43,367 bases of DNA from Gemmataceae bacterium (GTDB lineage Bacteria; Planctomycetota; Planctomycetia; Gemmatales; Gemmataceae): NCBI GenBank assembly GCA_009692005.1, contig SHZZ01000030.1, positions 1 to 43,367 of the forward strand, given 5' to 3'. The stretch's first letter is position 1. The number at the start of each line of letters is the position of its first letter. This document shows positions 1 to 8,649 of this stretch, in pieces. The notes under the pieces were generated by a model. The model saw only the letters and a list, made by a program, of their open reading frames with translations, did no database searches and had not been told where the DNA came from. Made by a program: the position numbers and the translations under genes.

Positions 1-168
1 TGCCTACCGGAGGATCCCAAAAGCCTGGCCGATGCCATTCTCCAAGCCTTGCAAAACTTCGATGCGCTTTCCAGCCAGGCGGTCAATGCCGTCGGCCAAT
101 GGGCCGTCTTCCACAACCCGGCTAATTATCTCGAGAGGCTCAACCAGGCTTTTCTCGAAGGAAACTAA
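1..168 (+). CDS. Glycosyltransferase, C-terminal end only (5' truncated by window)
   Basis: The frame is open from base 1 and ends at TAA 166-168, giving 55 residues of a C-terminus. The start of this piece (LPEDPKSLADAILQAL) resembles the C-terminal helix of GT-B, GT4-type glycosyltransferases, where a proline/acidic turn is followed by an Ala-rich helix that folds back on the N-terminal domain. The next gene starts 6 bases after this stop on the same strand and is itself a GT4 enzyme, so the two are probably co-transcribed and act in one surface-glycan pathway. The catalytic part lies outside the window, so the family call is an inference from a short tail and from the neighbour. Confidence 0.5.
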   Translation, partial: CLPEDPKSLADAILQALQNFDALSSQAVNAVGQWAVFHNPANYLERLNQAFLEGN

Positions 169-174
169 CAACCG

Positions 175-1506
175 ATGCCCTGGAAAACCGGATTCTTTGA
201 CCACAATTTCCGCGACCGCTTTCCTCGTGGAATTCGCCGGGTCGCCCGCGCAATCGTGGAATCCCTGGCGCCAATGGACCATGGCCTGGAAACCCTTTGC
301 CTGACCAAAAAAATCACCAACAGTCGGCCCGTTACTTATTCGCAACTTCCGCTGCAAGAGTGGCTTGACGAATACCCACTGAACTTGTCGCTGGCCACTT
401 TGCAACAAGGCCGGTCCTTTTCCTGGAAAAAGATCATCAAGAGTGTGCTGCCGCCAGTTTTCCTGCCGCCAGTGAAATGGGTTTGGCAAAAATTCAAGAG
501 ACTCAGGGAAATCATCGGTGCTCCGCCCAGCTCGGATGCTTTGGAACAAACTGCGGCTGGGAAAAACGCAAGAATCGCCCTGGAGGAGCTCGATGCCTTT
601 GTTGCCTTTGAGCCCTTCGACCAGGTTTGGTCGCTGCCATTGGAAAATTATCCCTGCCTAGCGCTCGGCTGGTTTTTCGATGCCGTGCCAAAACGGCTCA
701 ACGAAGGGGAGAACTGGAATCCGGAATTTTTCGAGGCGGCGGTTTCGCGCATGGCCCTGCGCGCCAGGCACATCTTTTGCGATTCCCACAGCGCTGAAGC
801 CGACCTCTGCCATTTTTACCCAACCGCCCTGGGCAAGACCTCCGTCATCCACCTCGGCCACGATCTGGAACGGTTTACCCAACCGCGCAAACAAGAGTTG
901 TTCCAAAAAAGCCTTGGCAGACTGGGAGTCCGCCAGGATTTGCCTTACTTTTTATTTGTCGGCACGGTAGAGCCGCGAAAAAATGTCGCAGGTATTTTGA
1001 AAGCGACTCAATTCCTGAAACGAACCCGTCCGGACAGGCCTTTTCAACTGGTCCTGGCTGGGCAAATCCCCGGGCAGGCAGAGCTGCGCCAATTCATCAA
1101 GCAAACCGCGCAAGCGCTTCCCCTGGTGGCTACCGATTATCTCCCCGACCAGGAAATCACCACCCTGCTTCAAGGCGCGGCGGGATTCGTTTACCCTTCT
1201 CTTTGGGAAGGCTTTGGCATTCCGAACCTGGAGGCCATGAGCGCCGGTACCCTGGTGGTCACTTCCGATGTCGGCCCCATGCCCGAAGTTTGTGGCGAGC
1301 ACGCCCTTTACTGCGACCCCTATGACCACCGGGAGATTGCCGCGCAGATGCTCCGCTGTCTGGAAATGCCCATTGAAGAAAAGGCAAAACGGATTTCGGC
1401 GGCCCGGGCTCACGCCGCTGGTTTCACCTGGAAGCGCTGCGCGGGAAAAATGGCCGCTACTATTTGCGAGTTATTGGATAACACCCGGGTAAAAAAGCCT
1501 CTTTGA
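175..1506 (+). CDS. GT4-family glycosyltransferase
   Basis: A 443-residue GT-B glycosyltransferase that should transfer a sugar from a nucleotide-sugar donor to a lipid-linked or glycan acceptor in the cytoplasm. The C-terminal half is typical of Glycos_transf_1: the stretch FVGTVEPRKNVAGILKA opens the donor domain, and WEGFGIPNLEAM carries the E-x7-E donor-binding motif, followed by a DVGPMPEV loop. The N-terminal half is more divergent, as usual for acceptor domains. The ATG at 175 lies 6 bases after the preceding glycosyltransferase stop, which suggests translational coupling. The gene ends 8 bases from the convergent YbjN-like gene. Donor and acceptor cannot be read from the sequence. Confidence 0.88.
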   Translation: MPWKTGFFDHNFRDRFPRGIRRVARAIVESLAPMDHGLETLCLTKKITNSRPVTYSQLPLQEWLDEYPLNLSLATLQQGRSFSWKKIIKSVLPPVFLPPVKWVWQKFKRLREIIGAPPSSDALEQTAAGKNARIALEELDAFVAFEPFDQVWSLPLENYPCLALGWFFDAVPKRLNEGENWNPEFFEAAVSRMALRARHIFCDSHSAEADLCHFYPTALGKTSVIHLGHDLERFTQPRKQELFQKSLGRLGVRQDLPYFLFVGTVEPRKNVAGILKATQFLKRTRPDRPFQLVLAGQIPGQAELRQFIKQTAQALPLVATDYLPDQEITTLLQGAAGFVYPSLWEGFGIPNLEAMSAGTLVVTSDVGPMPEVCGEHALYCDPYDHREIAAQMLRCLEMPIEEKAKRISAARAHAAGFTWKRCAGKMAATICELLDNTRVKKPL

Positions 1507-1514
1507 GAAAAGCT

Positions 1515-1979
1515 TTACTCGGGATCGTCGTCGGAATTGCTCCAATCCGAGGGGTTTTCGTAGCCCTGCTCTTTCGGGTAGCCTTCCTCGCTTAAGCCGC
1601 TGTGCATGCGGTCTCGGAATCTCCCGGCGGCGATCTGCAATACCCGCAAACAACGCGTCAACACCGGCTTGAAGGTCTCCACCGGATCACAGAACATTTC
1701 CACCGCCGCCCAAAGCTTATCCCCCAACTGATAGACCTTGACCACCTTCAATTCGGCATTCAGCTCCATGCACAGGTGGATCCCCTTTTCTTCTTCGTCC
1801 GGCGAACTAATCTCCCAAAAGGCAGGCAAGGCCAGGCGAAAGTAGCTGGAATCAATGGTCTCGGCGAACAAGATATAGGTCTGTCCCTCGTGTTTGAAGA
1901 CGATGTCGCCATCATCGTCCAATGTGGGGCGATACCCCTCTTCCTTGAGGAATTCCAGGTAGAGATCCTGCTTGTTCAT
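1515..1979 (-). CDS. YbjN-like domain protein, probable
   Basis: A 154-residue acidic cytoplasmic protein without signal peptide or membrane span. The alternating pattern (LEFLKEEGYRPTLDDDGDIVFKHEGQTYILF) followed by a long amphipathic region matches the YbjN / type III secretion chaperone-like fold, in which a small alpha/beta sandwich carries the sequence 'G(Y/F)-x-P-x(3)-D-x-D-G-D-I-x-F'. The tail is strongly acidic and probably disordered. The ATG at 1979 has CGGAG seven bases upstream. It is the last gene of the minus-strand run that includes the WD40 and DUF1501 genes, 80 bases after the WD40 stop. No catalytic residues are recognisable; the role is unknown. Confidence 0.6.
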   Translation of the reverse strand: MNKQDLYLEFLKEEGYRPTLDDDGDIVFKHEGQTYILFAETIDSSYFRLALPAFWEISSPDEEEKGIHLCMELNAELKVVKVYQLGDKLWAAVEMFCDPVETFKPVLTRCLRVLQIAAGRFRDRMHSGLSEEGYPKEQGYENPSDWSNSDDDPE

Positions 1980-2059
1980 GGCGACAACTCCGAGCAGACT
2001 GAAAGGAGTTTGTAGCTTAGCTGCTGCAACGCCTGCCCGGCAAGAGAATATGCCGACAA

Positions 2060-3103
2060 TCAGGAAAATTCAAGGATATGGACAGGCGAATGATTGGCGG
2101 GGTAATTCTTTTCCTTGTCCAGCACTCGGCCGTTGCCGGAACTGTTGGCGTTGGTGGCCACGATGGCGAATCTTTTCCCAGCGGGGTGCGCCGCCACGCC
2201 ATGGCAATTCGGCAAGTTTGAAAGATGCATCGGCTGAGCATCGCCGACTTTGTGAATGAAGAATTTTCCATTGCCCGGCTGGCCGCTGCTCACCCCGGCC
2301 ACCACATCCTCGTTGAGAAAAACCAAGTCGTAAACAAAACCGTCGTTGTCGTTCGGCCCCTGCGACTTGAACGATTCCTTCCCGGTTTTCCAGTCGAAGA
2401 CCAGCCACAAAGATGCGCCCTGGACAAATCCGCCGGAGGAGGGTTTCGTCCCGCCGCAAACCAATTTCGTTCCCCCAGGGTTGAAAGCCATGCAGCGAAC
2501 TCCGCCGACATCCTGGATGCGGTCGAGCTTGTACATGGCGGAGGCATCAAAATCGCGGAGCACTTCCCCCGTTGGGAAGGCGCGCTGCTGAATTTTCCCA
2601 CTCATGTCGCCAATCAGGAATGACTTGCCATCGGGAGCGAAAATAATGGACAACGGATCCCAAGGCAGGCTGGTGAACTCGGCCTTGCGCGACCCGTCCT
2701 TGGTGGAAAAAAACCGCGCGGCCTTGTCGGCGCCGCATGTGCCCAGCCACTGCCCATCCGGGCTGAGGGCGATTTTCCTGATCCACCCCTGATGCGCCTG
2801 GTCCACTTTCCAGGCTGGTTTCGGGCTGGGCTGGTCATACTGCCTGGCCAGAAGCATTCCCCAGGAATCGGCGGAATAGAGCATTTTTTCCGTGGGATGA
2901 AAAGCAATGGCCTGGGCCCAGCCGGAGTGATCTTTCAACGGCGGCATAGGGGAAAAGGAATCCGTGGAGGAATCCCAGCGCACGATGGAACCATCGAAAC
3001 AACCGGCGGCCAGCGTTTTCCCATCCGGGCTGAAGCGCGCGCACAGCACTTGCAGCGGCGTCTGCAGCACCTTAAAAGACTTCGGTTTGTTCGCCCAAGA
3101 CAT
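2060..3103 (-). CDS. WD40-repeat beta-propeller protein
   Basis: A 347-residue protein made of WD40-type blades. Recurrent units of the form F-(S/A/H)-P-(D/T)-G-K-x-L-(A/G)-x-(G/A) are visible (CARFSPDGKTLAAGCFDG, ALSPDGQWLGTCGADKA, IFAPDGKSFLIGDMSG, AFNPGGTKLVCGG). No signal peptide is seen with the start chosen. I take the ATG at 3103 because GAGGAAG lies eight bases upstream; an ATG at 3124 is possible but has only a weak site. The frame stays open up to 3256, but that would overlap the DUF1501 gene. It lies 41 bases behind the DUF1501 gene. A WD40 gene after DUF1549/DUF1501 is a recurring planctomycete arrangement, so a scaffold role for the exported pair is an inference. Confidence 0.85.
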   Translation of the reverse strand: MSWANKPKSFKVLQTPLQVLCARFSPDGKTLAAGCFDGSIVRWDSSTDSFSPMPPLKDHSGWAQAIAFHPTEKMLYSADSWGMLLARQYDQPSPKPAWKVDQAHQGWIRKIALSPDGQWLGTCGADKAARFFSTKDGSRKAEFTSLPWDPLSIIFAPDGKSFLIGDMSGKIQQRAFPTGEVLRDFDASAMYKLDRIQDVGGVRCMAFNPGGTKLVCGGTKPSSGGFVQGASLWLVFDWKTGKESFKSQGPNDNDGFVYDLVFLNEDVVAGVSSGQPGNGKFFIHKVGDAQPMHLSNLPNCHGVAAHPAGKRFAIVATNANSSGNGRVLDKEKNYPANHSPVHILEFS

Positions 3104-3144
3104 CGGTTTGACTTCCTCTTTCATGATGAACCCCGTGGGCTGGT

Positions 3145-4425
3145 TTAAGCCAGCACATCCTCCAAGGCCTTGCAATCCTCGTGGGCAATGGGCAGCGGCT
3201 GACCTTGATTGTCGTATTCCGTCTCCTTGGGATTGATCCCAAGAGCCCGGAACCAAGTGTGGAACAAATGGCCGATATCATGGGGGTCATTGGCCACTTC
3301 CGTGCCCAGTGCGTTGGTCTTCCCGGACACGATTCCCTTTTTCAAACCGCTGCCCGCCATGGCCAGGGACCAGGCTTCCGGCCAATGATCGCGGCCAAGG
3401 TGGCCATTGATTCTCGGAGTGCGCCCGAATTCGGCCATGACAATGACCAGGACATTATCGAGCATGCCCCGCTCGCTTAGGTCCTCGATCATGGCGGAAA
3501 AGGCCTTGTCGAACTTGGGAACCAGGCTGAGGTGGCCGTTGAAATTGTCGCCGTGCGTGTCCCAACCGTAGGAAGTCACTTTGACGAATCGAACCCCGGC
3601 TTCCAGCATCCGCCGACTCAGGAGCATATGCCTGCCGAAATCGAAAGTTCCATACCGCTCCACATCCCGTTTGGGCAAGGTGGCGGGGTCGAAGAGGTCG
3701 ATGCGTTTTTGCAACTGCGCGGCCATGTCAAAAACAGCGGAGGAAGCCTCGCTGTTTTCCTTGAAGCGGTTTTTCCGGTAGCGCTCTTCCAGCTTGGCCA
3801 GCAGTTCGCCGCGCAGCAAATCCTCATCCGGCGCCAGAGACTTGGGCCGCAGGAGGTTTTCCGGCGGTTTGCCATCGCCAAAGGCGATAGCGCCGTATTT
3901 CGGCCCGAGAAACCCGGCATCCTTGGCGATAAAGCCGCTGCTCATCGGCTTGACCCAAACATACGGGGGCATTTTGCTGGAACAAGGGCCAAGCAGCTTG
4001 GCCACCGCGGAGCCGAAAAAGGGATAGGTAACGCCCCGGTTCTTCGGGTCGCCCCGTTGAATGCGGTCGACCCCGGCCGAGTGAGAATTATCCTGGGTGC
4101 TCAGGCTGCGGACGATGACCAGCTTGTCCATGAGCTTGGCCGACCCCTGCAGCAGTTCGGAAACATGGATGCCTGGAACCTTGGTCGGAATGGAGCGAAA
4201 GGGCCCGCCGAAAGTGGTGTTTGGTTTGGGGTCCCAGCTTTCCAACTGGCTCATGCCGCCATCGAGCCAAACGAACAAAACCTGCTTTTCTTTTTCTTTC
4301 AGTTTTTCCGCCATGGCGGGATGGGTCAAGGCGCCCATGGCCCCAGCGCCCAGCGCCCCAGCATGGCCCAGCCATTGTCTGCGGGAAAGTGCATGCTCAT
4401 GGGGAATACACAAGGAAGGATTCAA
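3145..4425 (-). CDS. DUF1501 family protein, Tat-exported
   Basis: A 426-residue DUF1501 protein (alkaline-phosphatase/sulfatase-like fold). The N-terminus has a twin-arginine motif (SRRQWLG, R15-R16) and an Ala/Gly-rich hydrophobic stretch ending near PAMAEK, so export as a folded protein is likely. Family landmarks follow: VLFVWLDGGMSQLESWDPKP near the N-terminus, DNSHSAG, the VTSYGWDTHGDN segment, and VIVMAEFGRTPRINGHLGRDH. The start is a TTG at 4425: no ATG occurs before the twin arginines, and AGGGAG lies six to seven bases upstream. The DUF1549 gene ends 17 bases before. The Asp/His clusters suggest a metal site, but no substrate is established for the family. Confidence 0.9.
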   Translation of the reverse strand: MNPSLCIPHEHALSRRQWLGHAGALGAGAMGALTHPAMAEKLKEKEKQVLFVWLDGGMSQLESWDPKPNTTFGGPFRSIPTKVPGIHVSELLQGSAKLMDKLVIVRSLSTQDNSHSAGVDRIQRGDPKNRGVTYPFFGSAVAKLLGPCSSKMPPYVWVKPMSSGFIAKDAGFLGPKYGAIAFGDGKPPENLLRPKSLAPDEDLLRGELLAKLEERYRKNRFKENSEASSAVFDMAAQLQKRIDLFDPATLPKRDVERYGTFDFGRHMLLSRRMLEAGVRFVKVTSYGWDTHGDNFNGHLSLVPKFDKAFSAMIEDLSERGMLDNVLVIVMAEFGRTPRINGHLGRDHWPEAWSLAMAGSGLKKGIVSGKTNALGTEVANDPHDIGHLFHTWFRALGINPKETEYDNQGQPLPIAHEDCKALEDVLA

Positions 4426-4442
4426 AATGGTCTCCCTTCAAC

Positions 4443-6053
4443 TCAATGATTCAGACAAAATTCGGAGGAAGCCAGCAGGGCCCAAGCCAGGTGGGTCCAG
4501 CCGTTGCCACGGGTATTCTTGGCCTTTTCCAAAAAAGCTTTGACCTCGGCCGCTTCTTCTTTGCTGGGAAGCCGGGTCCACAAGGCCAGGTATAGCGTTT
4601 CAATTCCCGCTTCGGGACTGCTGTTTTTCATGACCAGGTCGATCAGATTTCCTGGCTCGGGGTTTAAAAACGCCAGGGTCGATTCATCGTTCATGAGAAA
4701 GAGCGCTGCTTGAAGGGAAAAGGAAATTTCGTCTTCGGGCTCGCGGGGAGGGTTGCCAAAGGCTTTCAAAAACTTGGCCTTGGGCGCCTCGGGAAGTTCC
4801 GGTTCCTCGCCCGGTTTTCCGGGCAATTTCTCCCAGGCGCCGGTGGCTACCAGGATCGAGGCCAGAAGTTGCTCGGGGCTCACCCGCTTTTCCAATCCAG
4901 CGAGAAATGAGGACTGCGGGACCGCGGCCAGTCCTTCCGGCCGTTGACTGGAGCGCTGGTAAGTTTGCGTGCGCGCCAATTGCCCCAGGAGCCACTTGAC
5001 ATCAAAGTTATGGCTGGCAAATTCCCGCGCCAGCAAGTCGAGCAACTCAGGATGCGAGGGAGGGTTTTCAGAATGATGCAGATCCAGGGGATGGACCAGG
5101 CCGCGCCCCAGCATCATGAACCAAAGGCGGTTCACCATGTTGCGCGAGAAGTCAATGTTTTCCCGGACAGGCAATTGCTCAGACAACTTTTCCAAGGGGC
5201 TGAACTTGGGAATGCCCGGCGTGCGTTTCTTGGAATCCGGTGGGATCGCGAATTCCTCACCCTTTTTGAATTCCGGAATGACGATCTCTTTCTGCCCTGG
5301 CAGTTTCGGACCGGTTTCCTTGGCCACTTTCTTGAACACCGACATGAACTCCACTTTTTTGCTGGTGAGCTTCTCTCCCACCGCCAGCGTCTTGGCATCC
5401 TGCAGGTAAGTATTCTGCATGAAAGCCAGGAGCCCCTTGAAATCGGCTTGCTTATAATCCTGAATGAACAAATGATCGTGGCACTCGGCGCAACGCAAGT
5501 CCTTACCGAGGAACAACCGGCCGACATCGCGGGTCAGGCCGGAGTAGTCGACCGGGTTCTGACCGTAGTTTTCCAGCCGCTTGGAGTAAAAGAACGAGGC
5601 CCCCTTCACTTCCTCCGCTTCGCCCTTTCCACGCAGAATCTCTCGAGCCATCCGGTCCCATGGCTTGTTGACCTTGAAGGAGTTTTCCAGGTAACTGCGC
5701 CATTCGGGATTTTCCCCCAGCCGCTCCATGAAATGCACATGGATAAAACCGGACATCCTCCGGGCGTACCCCGGGGCCTTCAGCAAAGCGTCGATCAGGC
5801 GGTTTCTTTTATCCGGGCCTTTGTCGGAAATAAAAGAGTGCGTTTCTTTCAGGGTGGGGATGCGGCCGCCAAGGTCGAGGTAGACCCGGCGGAGGAATTC
5901 ATAATCATCGCTTGCTTGGTTTGGCGTTTGGCCCTTGGCCGCGGCGAAAATCAAGGCATCGATTTTCTCAGGTAGCGAAACTTCCGCGCTTCTGGCCACG
6001 CCAAACAGGCAAGCGGCCAACAGCATGCCGGCTTGAGCAACACGGCTCATCAT
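4443..6053 (-). CDS. DUF1549/DUF1553 domain protein with haem-binding motif
   Basis: A 536-residue secreted protein. A signal peptide (MLLAACLFGVARSA) precedes a DUF1549 domain (about residues 27-235, with DDYEFLRRVYLDLGGRIPT) and a DUF1553 domain (about 300-520, with NMVNRLWFMMLGRGLVHPLD and SHPELLDLLAREF). A single CAECH motif at residues 188-192 inside DUF1549 fits covalent c-type haem binding. The PSCyt1 cytochrome domain often found in front of DUF1549 is absent, so this is the short form. The start is the ATG at 6053, with CGGAG eight bases upstream; the frame extends to 6113 but that extension has no site. It heads the DUF1549-DUF1501-WD40 set. Electron transfer coupled to the partner is an inference. 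Confidence 0.9.
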   Translation of the reverse strand: MMSRVAQAGMLLAACLFGVARSAEVSLPEKIDALIFAAAKGQTPNQASDDYEFLRRVYLDLGGRIPTLKETHSFISDKGPDKRNRLIDALLKAPGYARRMSGFIHVHFMERLGENPEWRSYLENSFKVNKPWDRMAREILRGKGEAEEVKGASFFYSKRLENYGQNPVDYSGLTRDVGRLFLGKDLRCAECHDHLFIQDYKQADFKGLLAFMQNTYLQDAKTLAVGEKLTSKKVEFMSVFKKVAKETGPKLPGQKEIVIPEFKKGEEFAIPPDSKKRTPGIPKFSPLEKLSEQLPVRENIDFSRNMVNRLWFMMLGRGLVHPLDLHHSENPPSHPELLDLLAREFASHNFDVKWLLGQLARTQTYQRSSQRPEGLAAVPQSSFLAGLEKRVSPEQLLASILVATGAWEKLPGKPGEEPELPEAPKAKFLKAFGNPPREPEDEISFSLQAALFLMNDESTLAFLNPEPGNLIDLVMKNSSPEAGIETLYLALWTRLPSKEEAAEVKAFLEKAKNTRGNGWTHLAWALLASSEFCLNH

Positions 6054-6158
6054 CAGGAATACTCCGAAAAATTGAGACTGCACCGGGGCAATCCATACAA
6101 GGCAGGCAACCAACTGCCATAATCTTACTTCTTTTCCGTCTAAAAGAAAAACACTTTT

Positions 6159-7040
6159 TTACTCTTTGGGCATTTCTTTGTGCGCATACAGGACACGGGG
6201 ATGGCCCCCGCCATCCTTAATGGAGGGAAAGAGGCGAAAACCCCGCATCTGAGCCAGCCGTTCCCTCGCGCCTTGCTCCTGCGGCGAGCCAATTTCCACC
6301 ACCAGATGGCCGCCATTTTTCAGGTAAGCCCCCGCCTGCTGGGCAATTTTTTCCAGCGGTTCAAATCCGCTCGCTCCACCGTCCAGGGCGCTATGCGGTT
6401 CGTAATTCCGCACTCCCGGTTCCAATCCGGAAATGTCCCCTGAAGGTATGTAAGGCGGGTTGCTGACTATACAGTCGAATGCCGCGCCAGGATCCAAGGG
6501 GGAAAAGAAATCTCCAGCGATAAACTTCACGCGCTTGGCCACCCCAAGGGCAAGGGCATTGGCCTCGGCGATTTTTAGCGCTTCAGGGCTAATATCCACT
6601 GCGGTGACTTGCACCCCCGGCAAATGCTTCGCCAGGGTGATGGCTATGCAACCCGAACCCGTACCCAGGTCCAGGAGCGATTGCCAGTTCTCCCCCTTGG
6701 CCAGGCGCAAACAGCAATCGACCAGGCACTCGGTGTCAGGCCGGGGAATCAATACGCCGGGGCCGACCTGAAACTCCTGGCCATAAAATTCTTTTTTCCC
6801 CACCAGATAAGCGACCGGACAACCCTCCACCCGTTTGCCCACGAGGCCTTTGAAACGAGTAACTGGTTCCGGCGAAGGGATCTCACCATGGCGGATGTAC
6901 AAGTCGATCCGTTTGATTTGCAGGGCATGGGCCAGCAAGACCTCGGCATCAAGGCGGGGACACTCCACGCCCTGGCGTTGGAAATATCCCGCCGTCCAAT
7001 CGAGGATTTCACCGATTGGCCAGCGGGTCTCCTCACCCAT
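6159..7040 (-). CDS. prmC: Peptide chain release factor N5-glutamine methyltransferase
   Basis: A 293-residue class I SAM-dependent methyltransferase that methylates the glutamine of the GGQ motif in release factors, using S-adenosylmethionine in the cytoplasm. The N-terminal helical domain (to about residue 85) is followed by the SAM-binding signature LLDLGTGSGCIAITLAK (122-138) and the substrate-glutamine motif NPPY at 194-197. Its neighbour 19 bases upstream is prfA, its direct substrate, the classic prfA-prmC pair, which makes the call very secure. Length and motif spacing are normal for the family. The ATG at 7040 has an AGGA about 13 bases upstream, so coupling to prfA translation is likely. 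Confidence 0.97.
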   Translation of the reverse strand: MGEETRWPIGEILDWTAGYFQRQGVECPRLDAEVLLAHALQIKRIDLYIRHGEIPSPEPVTRFKGLVGKRVEGCPVAYLVGKKEFYGQEFQVGPGVLIPRPDTECLVDCCLRLAKGENWQSLLDLGTGSGCIAITLAKHLPGVQVTAVDISPEALKIAEANALALGVAKRVKFIAGDFFSPLDPGAAFDCIVSNPPYIPSGDISGLEPGVRNYEPHSALDGGASGFEPLEKIAQQAGAYLKNGGHLVVEIGSPQEQGARERLAQMRGFRLFPSIKDGGGHPRVLYAHKEMPKE

Positions 7041-7059
7041 GAGCGCTCATCCTAAAAAG

Positions 7060-8130
7060 TTACACCACTTTGGCGTTTTTCAAGCGCAACTGCCGGTCGT
7101 GAACCCGCAGGGCCTGGATGCACTCTTCCATCCTACCTGTAATAATGGTGTCGAGTTGATAGAGATTTAAATTGATGCGGTGATCGGTCAGTCGGTTTTG
7201 CGGAAAATTGTAGGTGCGAATTCTCTCGCTGCGGTCGCCGGAGCCGATCTGCTCCTTCCGCTGCTGGGCCCGTTCATCATGGGCTTTTTTCATCATGAGT
7301 TCCAGGATGCGGCTGCGCAAAATACGCATGGCCCGCTCGTAATTCTTGTGCTGGCTGCGCTGGTCCTGGCATTTCACTTCCAACCCGGTGGGCAGGTGCC
7401 TGATGCGCACTGCCGATTCGGTCTTATTGACATGCTGCCCGCCGGCGCCGCCGGCCCGCATCCGTTCCCACTCAATATCCTGGTCGCGGATTTCCACCTG
7501 CACTTCATCCGGTTCGGGCATGACGGCGACGGTCGCGGCAGAGGTGTGGATTCTCCCCTGGGTTTCGGTTTTCGGCACCCGTTGCACCCGATGTCCGCCG
7601 CTTTCAAACTTCAATTGCTGGTAGGCCTCATCTCCTTCGATGCTGAAGATGATTTCCTTGTACCCGCCATGCTCTCCCGGGCTGAAGGAGATATCCTCGA
7701 TCTTCCATCCTTGGTCGCGGGCATAGTGGGTGTACATTTCGTAAAGATTGCCGGCAAAAATCGCCGCCTCATCCCCGCCCGTGCCGGCGCGAATTTCCAT
7801 GATCATGCTGGAAAAGTCTTCGTCCCCCGCCAGCAGGAAATCCTCCAGCTTGGTTTGCAAATCCGCCCGCCGAGCTTTCATCCCGTGGAGTTCTTCCAGG
7901 GCGTAGGCTTGCATTTCCGCATCGGTTTCGCTGGCCAGGAGCGCTTCCGCTTTGGCGATTTCCTCCTGCAACCGTTTGTATTCCAGGTACGGCTTGATTT
8001 GCTTGAGGAGTCTGCCATGTTCCTTGGCCAATTGCGTAAACCGGATGCGGTCCACAACGATCACTGGATCCGCAAGCTGCGTTTCCAGCTCCTTATGCCT
8101 TTCCAAGGTTTTCTCAAAGGCTTCCAGCAT
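7060..8130 (-). CDS. prfA: Peptide chain release factor 1
   Basis: A 356-residue class I release factor that recognises UAA and UAG in the ribosomal A site and triggers peptide release. The GGQ motif is at residues 230-232 within [19 protein letters not shown]. The codon-recognition tripeptide is PKT at 186-188, matching the PxT of RF1 rather than the SPF of RF2. Family length is normal. The gene is followed 19 bases later by prmC and preceded by rpmE, the common bacterial order rpmE-prfA-prmC. No strong ribosome site is next to the ATG at 8130; a GAGG lies about twelve bases upstream. A hairpin between rpmE and prfA may limit read-through from rpmE. Confidence 0.98.
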   Translation of the reverse strand: MLEAFEKTLERHKELETQLADPVIVVDRIRFTQLAKEHGRLLKQIKPYLEYKRLQEEIAKAEALLASETDAEMQAYALEELHGMKARRADLQTKLEDFLLAGDEDFSSMIMEIRAGTGGDEAAIFAGNLYEMYTHYARDQGWKIEDISFSPGEHGGYKEIIFSIEGDEAYQQLKFESGGHRVQRVPKTETQGRIHTSAATVAVMPEPDEVQVEIRDQDIEWERMRAGGAGGQHVNKTESAVRIRHLPTGLEVKCQDQRSQHKNYERAMRILRSRILELMMKKAHDERAQQRKEQIGSGDRSERIRTYNFPQNRLTDHRINLNLYQLDTIITGRMEECIQALRVHDRQLRLKNAKVV

Positions 8131-8160
8131 GGATCAAACGGCCTCAACCCCAGGAAAAGG

Positions 8161-8198
8161 AAGCGCCCCTGCGCCGTGGTCACGACGCAGGGGCGCTT
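8161..8198 (-). terminator. Hairpin between rpmE and prfA (terminator or attenuator)
   Basis: A perfect 13-bp inverted repeat, 8161-8173 with 8186-8198 (AAGCGCCCCTGCG and its complement), encloses a 12-base loop. On the minus strand it lies 12 bases after the rpmE stop and is followed by CCTTTTCC, a short pyrimidine tract rather than a long U run. It could end rpmE transcripts, partly attenuate prfA-prmC expression, or protect a processed 3' end. Confidence 0.65.
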
Positions 8199-8210
8199 GA
8201 TTATAACTAA

Positions 8211-8444
8211 CTACTGGGCAGGTTCTTCGCCAACCTTTTTTCGCTTGTCCCAGTTATATTTCTTCTGGAACTTCTCGATTCGCCCGGCGGTGTCCACAAA
8301 CTTCATTTTTCCCGTGAAAAATGGGTGGCAAGCCGAGCATATTTCCACCGTGATGGCCTTCTTCGTGCTCCGGGTGGCAAACTTGTTACCACAACCACAG
8401 GTGACCGTGGCTTCGACATATTCCGGGTGAATGCCTGTTTTCAT
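8211..8444 (-). CDS. rpmE: 50S ribosomal protein L31, zinc-binding type
   Basis: A 77-residue L31 protein of the large ribosomal subunit. It starts MKTGIHPEY and has the four zinc-binding cysteines C16, C18, C36 and C39 (TCGCGN and ICSACH), so this is the C+ paralogue type that can be exchanged for a cysteine-free form under zinc shortage in many bacteria. The family segment [20 protein letters not shown] follows. The ATG at 8444 has AGGGGAG seven bases upstream. It is the first gene of the minus-strand run leading to prfA and prmC. The C-terminal tail (KKVGEEPAQ) is a little longer than in E. coli. Confidence 0.97.
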   Translation of the reverse strand: MKTGIHPEYVEATVTCGCGNKFATRSTKKAITVEICSACHPFFTGKMKFVDTAGRIEKFQKKYNWDKRKKVGEEPAQ

Positions 8445-8479
8445 CGCTATACTCCCCTGACGCTATTCCAGAACCAATC

Positions 8480-8509
8480 ATTTTAGGATTTCCTCCCCCA
8501 GAGCGGCAA
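8480..8509 (-). promoter_or_regulatory. Candidate sigma70-type promoter of rpmE
   Basis: On the minus strand TTGCCG (8509-8504) and TAAAAT (8485-8480) are separated by 18 bases, a fair match to the -35 and -10 consensus. The expected transcript would begin near 8473 and give a leader of about 30 bases. It lies in the 205-base divergent region with the kinase gene. The match is by eye only. Confidence 0.35.
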
Positions 8510-8649
8510 GGCCGGAAGTAGAAACTTCACCCTTGGACCGACCTTTCCAGGCCGGCGTCGACAATTTTTTACCGCAAACCCTGACCCACCTTCTATTGAA
8601 TCCTTTCGGCAATAATTTACATTCACCGGTAAGTTACGGAGGTTGTTTC

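Noticed and set aside
3104-3256. Long N-terminal extension of the WD40 frame
   Set aside because: It overlaps the DUF1501 coding end, has no ribosome site, and the ATG at 3103 has a good one.
4944-5975. A 343-codon plus-strand frame opposite the DUF1549 gene
   Set aside because: Antisense of a clear DUF1549/1553 gene; low-complexity translation with no recognisable motif.
8161-8198. The 13-bp hairpin after rpmE as a riboswitch or L31 autoregulatory element
   Set aside because: It lies after the rpmE stop and is a single plain stem; terminator or attenuator fits better.
7180-8430. A 416-codon open frame on the plus strand opposite prfA and rpmE
   Set aside because: It is the antisense shadow of two certain genes; its translation has no domain or ribosome site.
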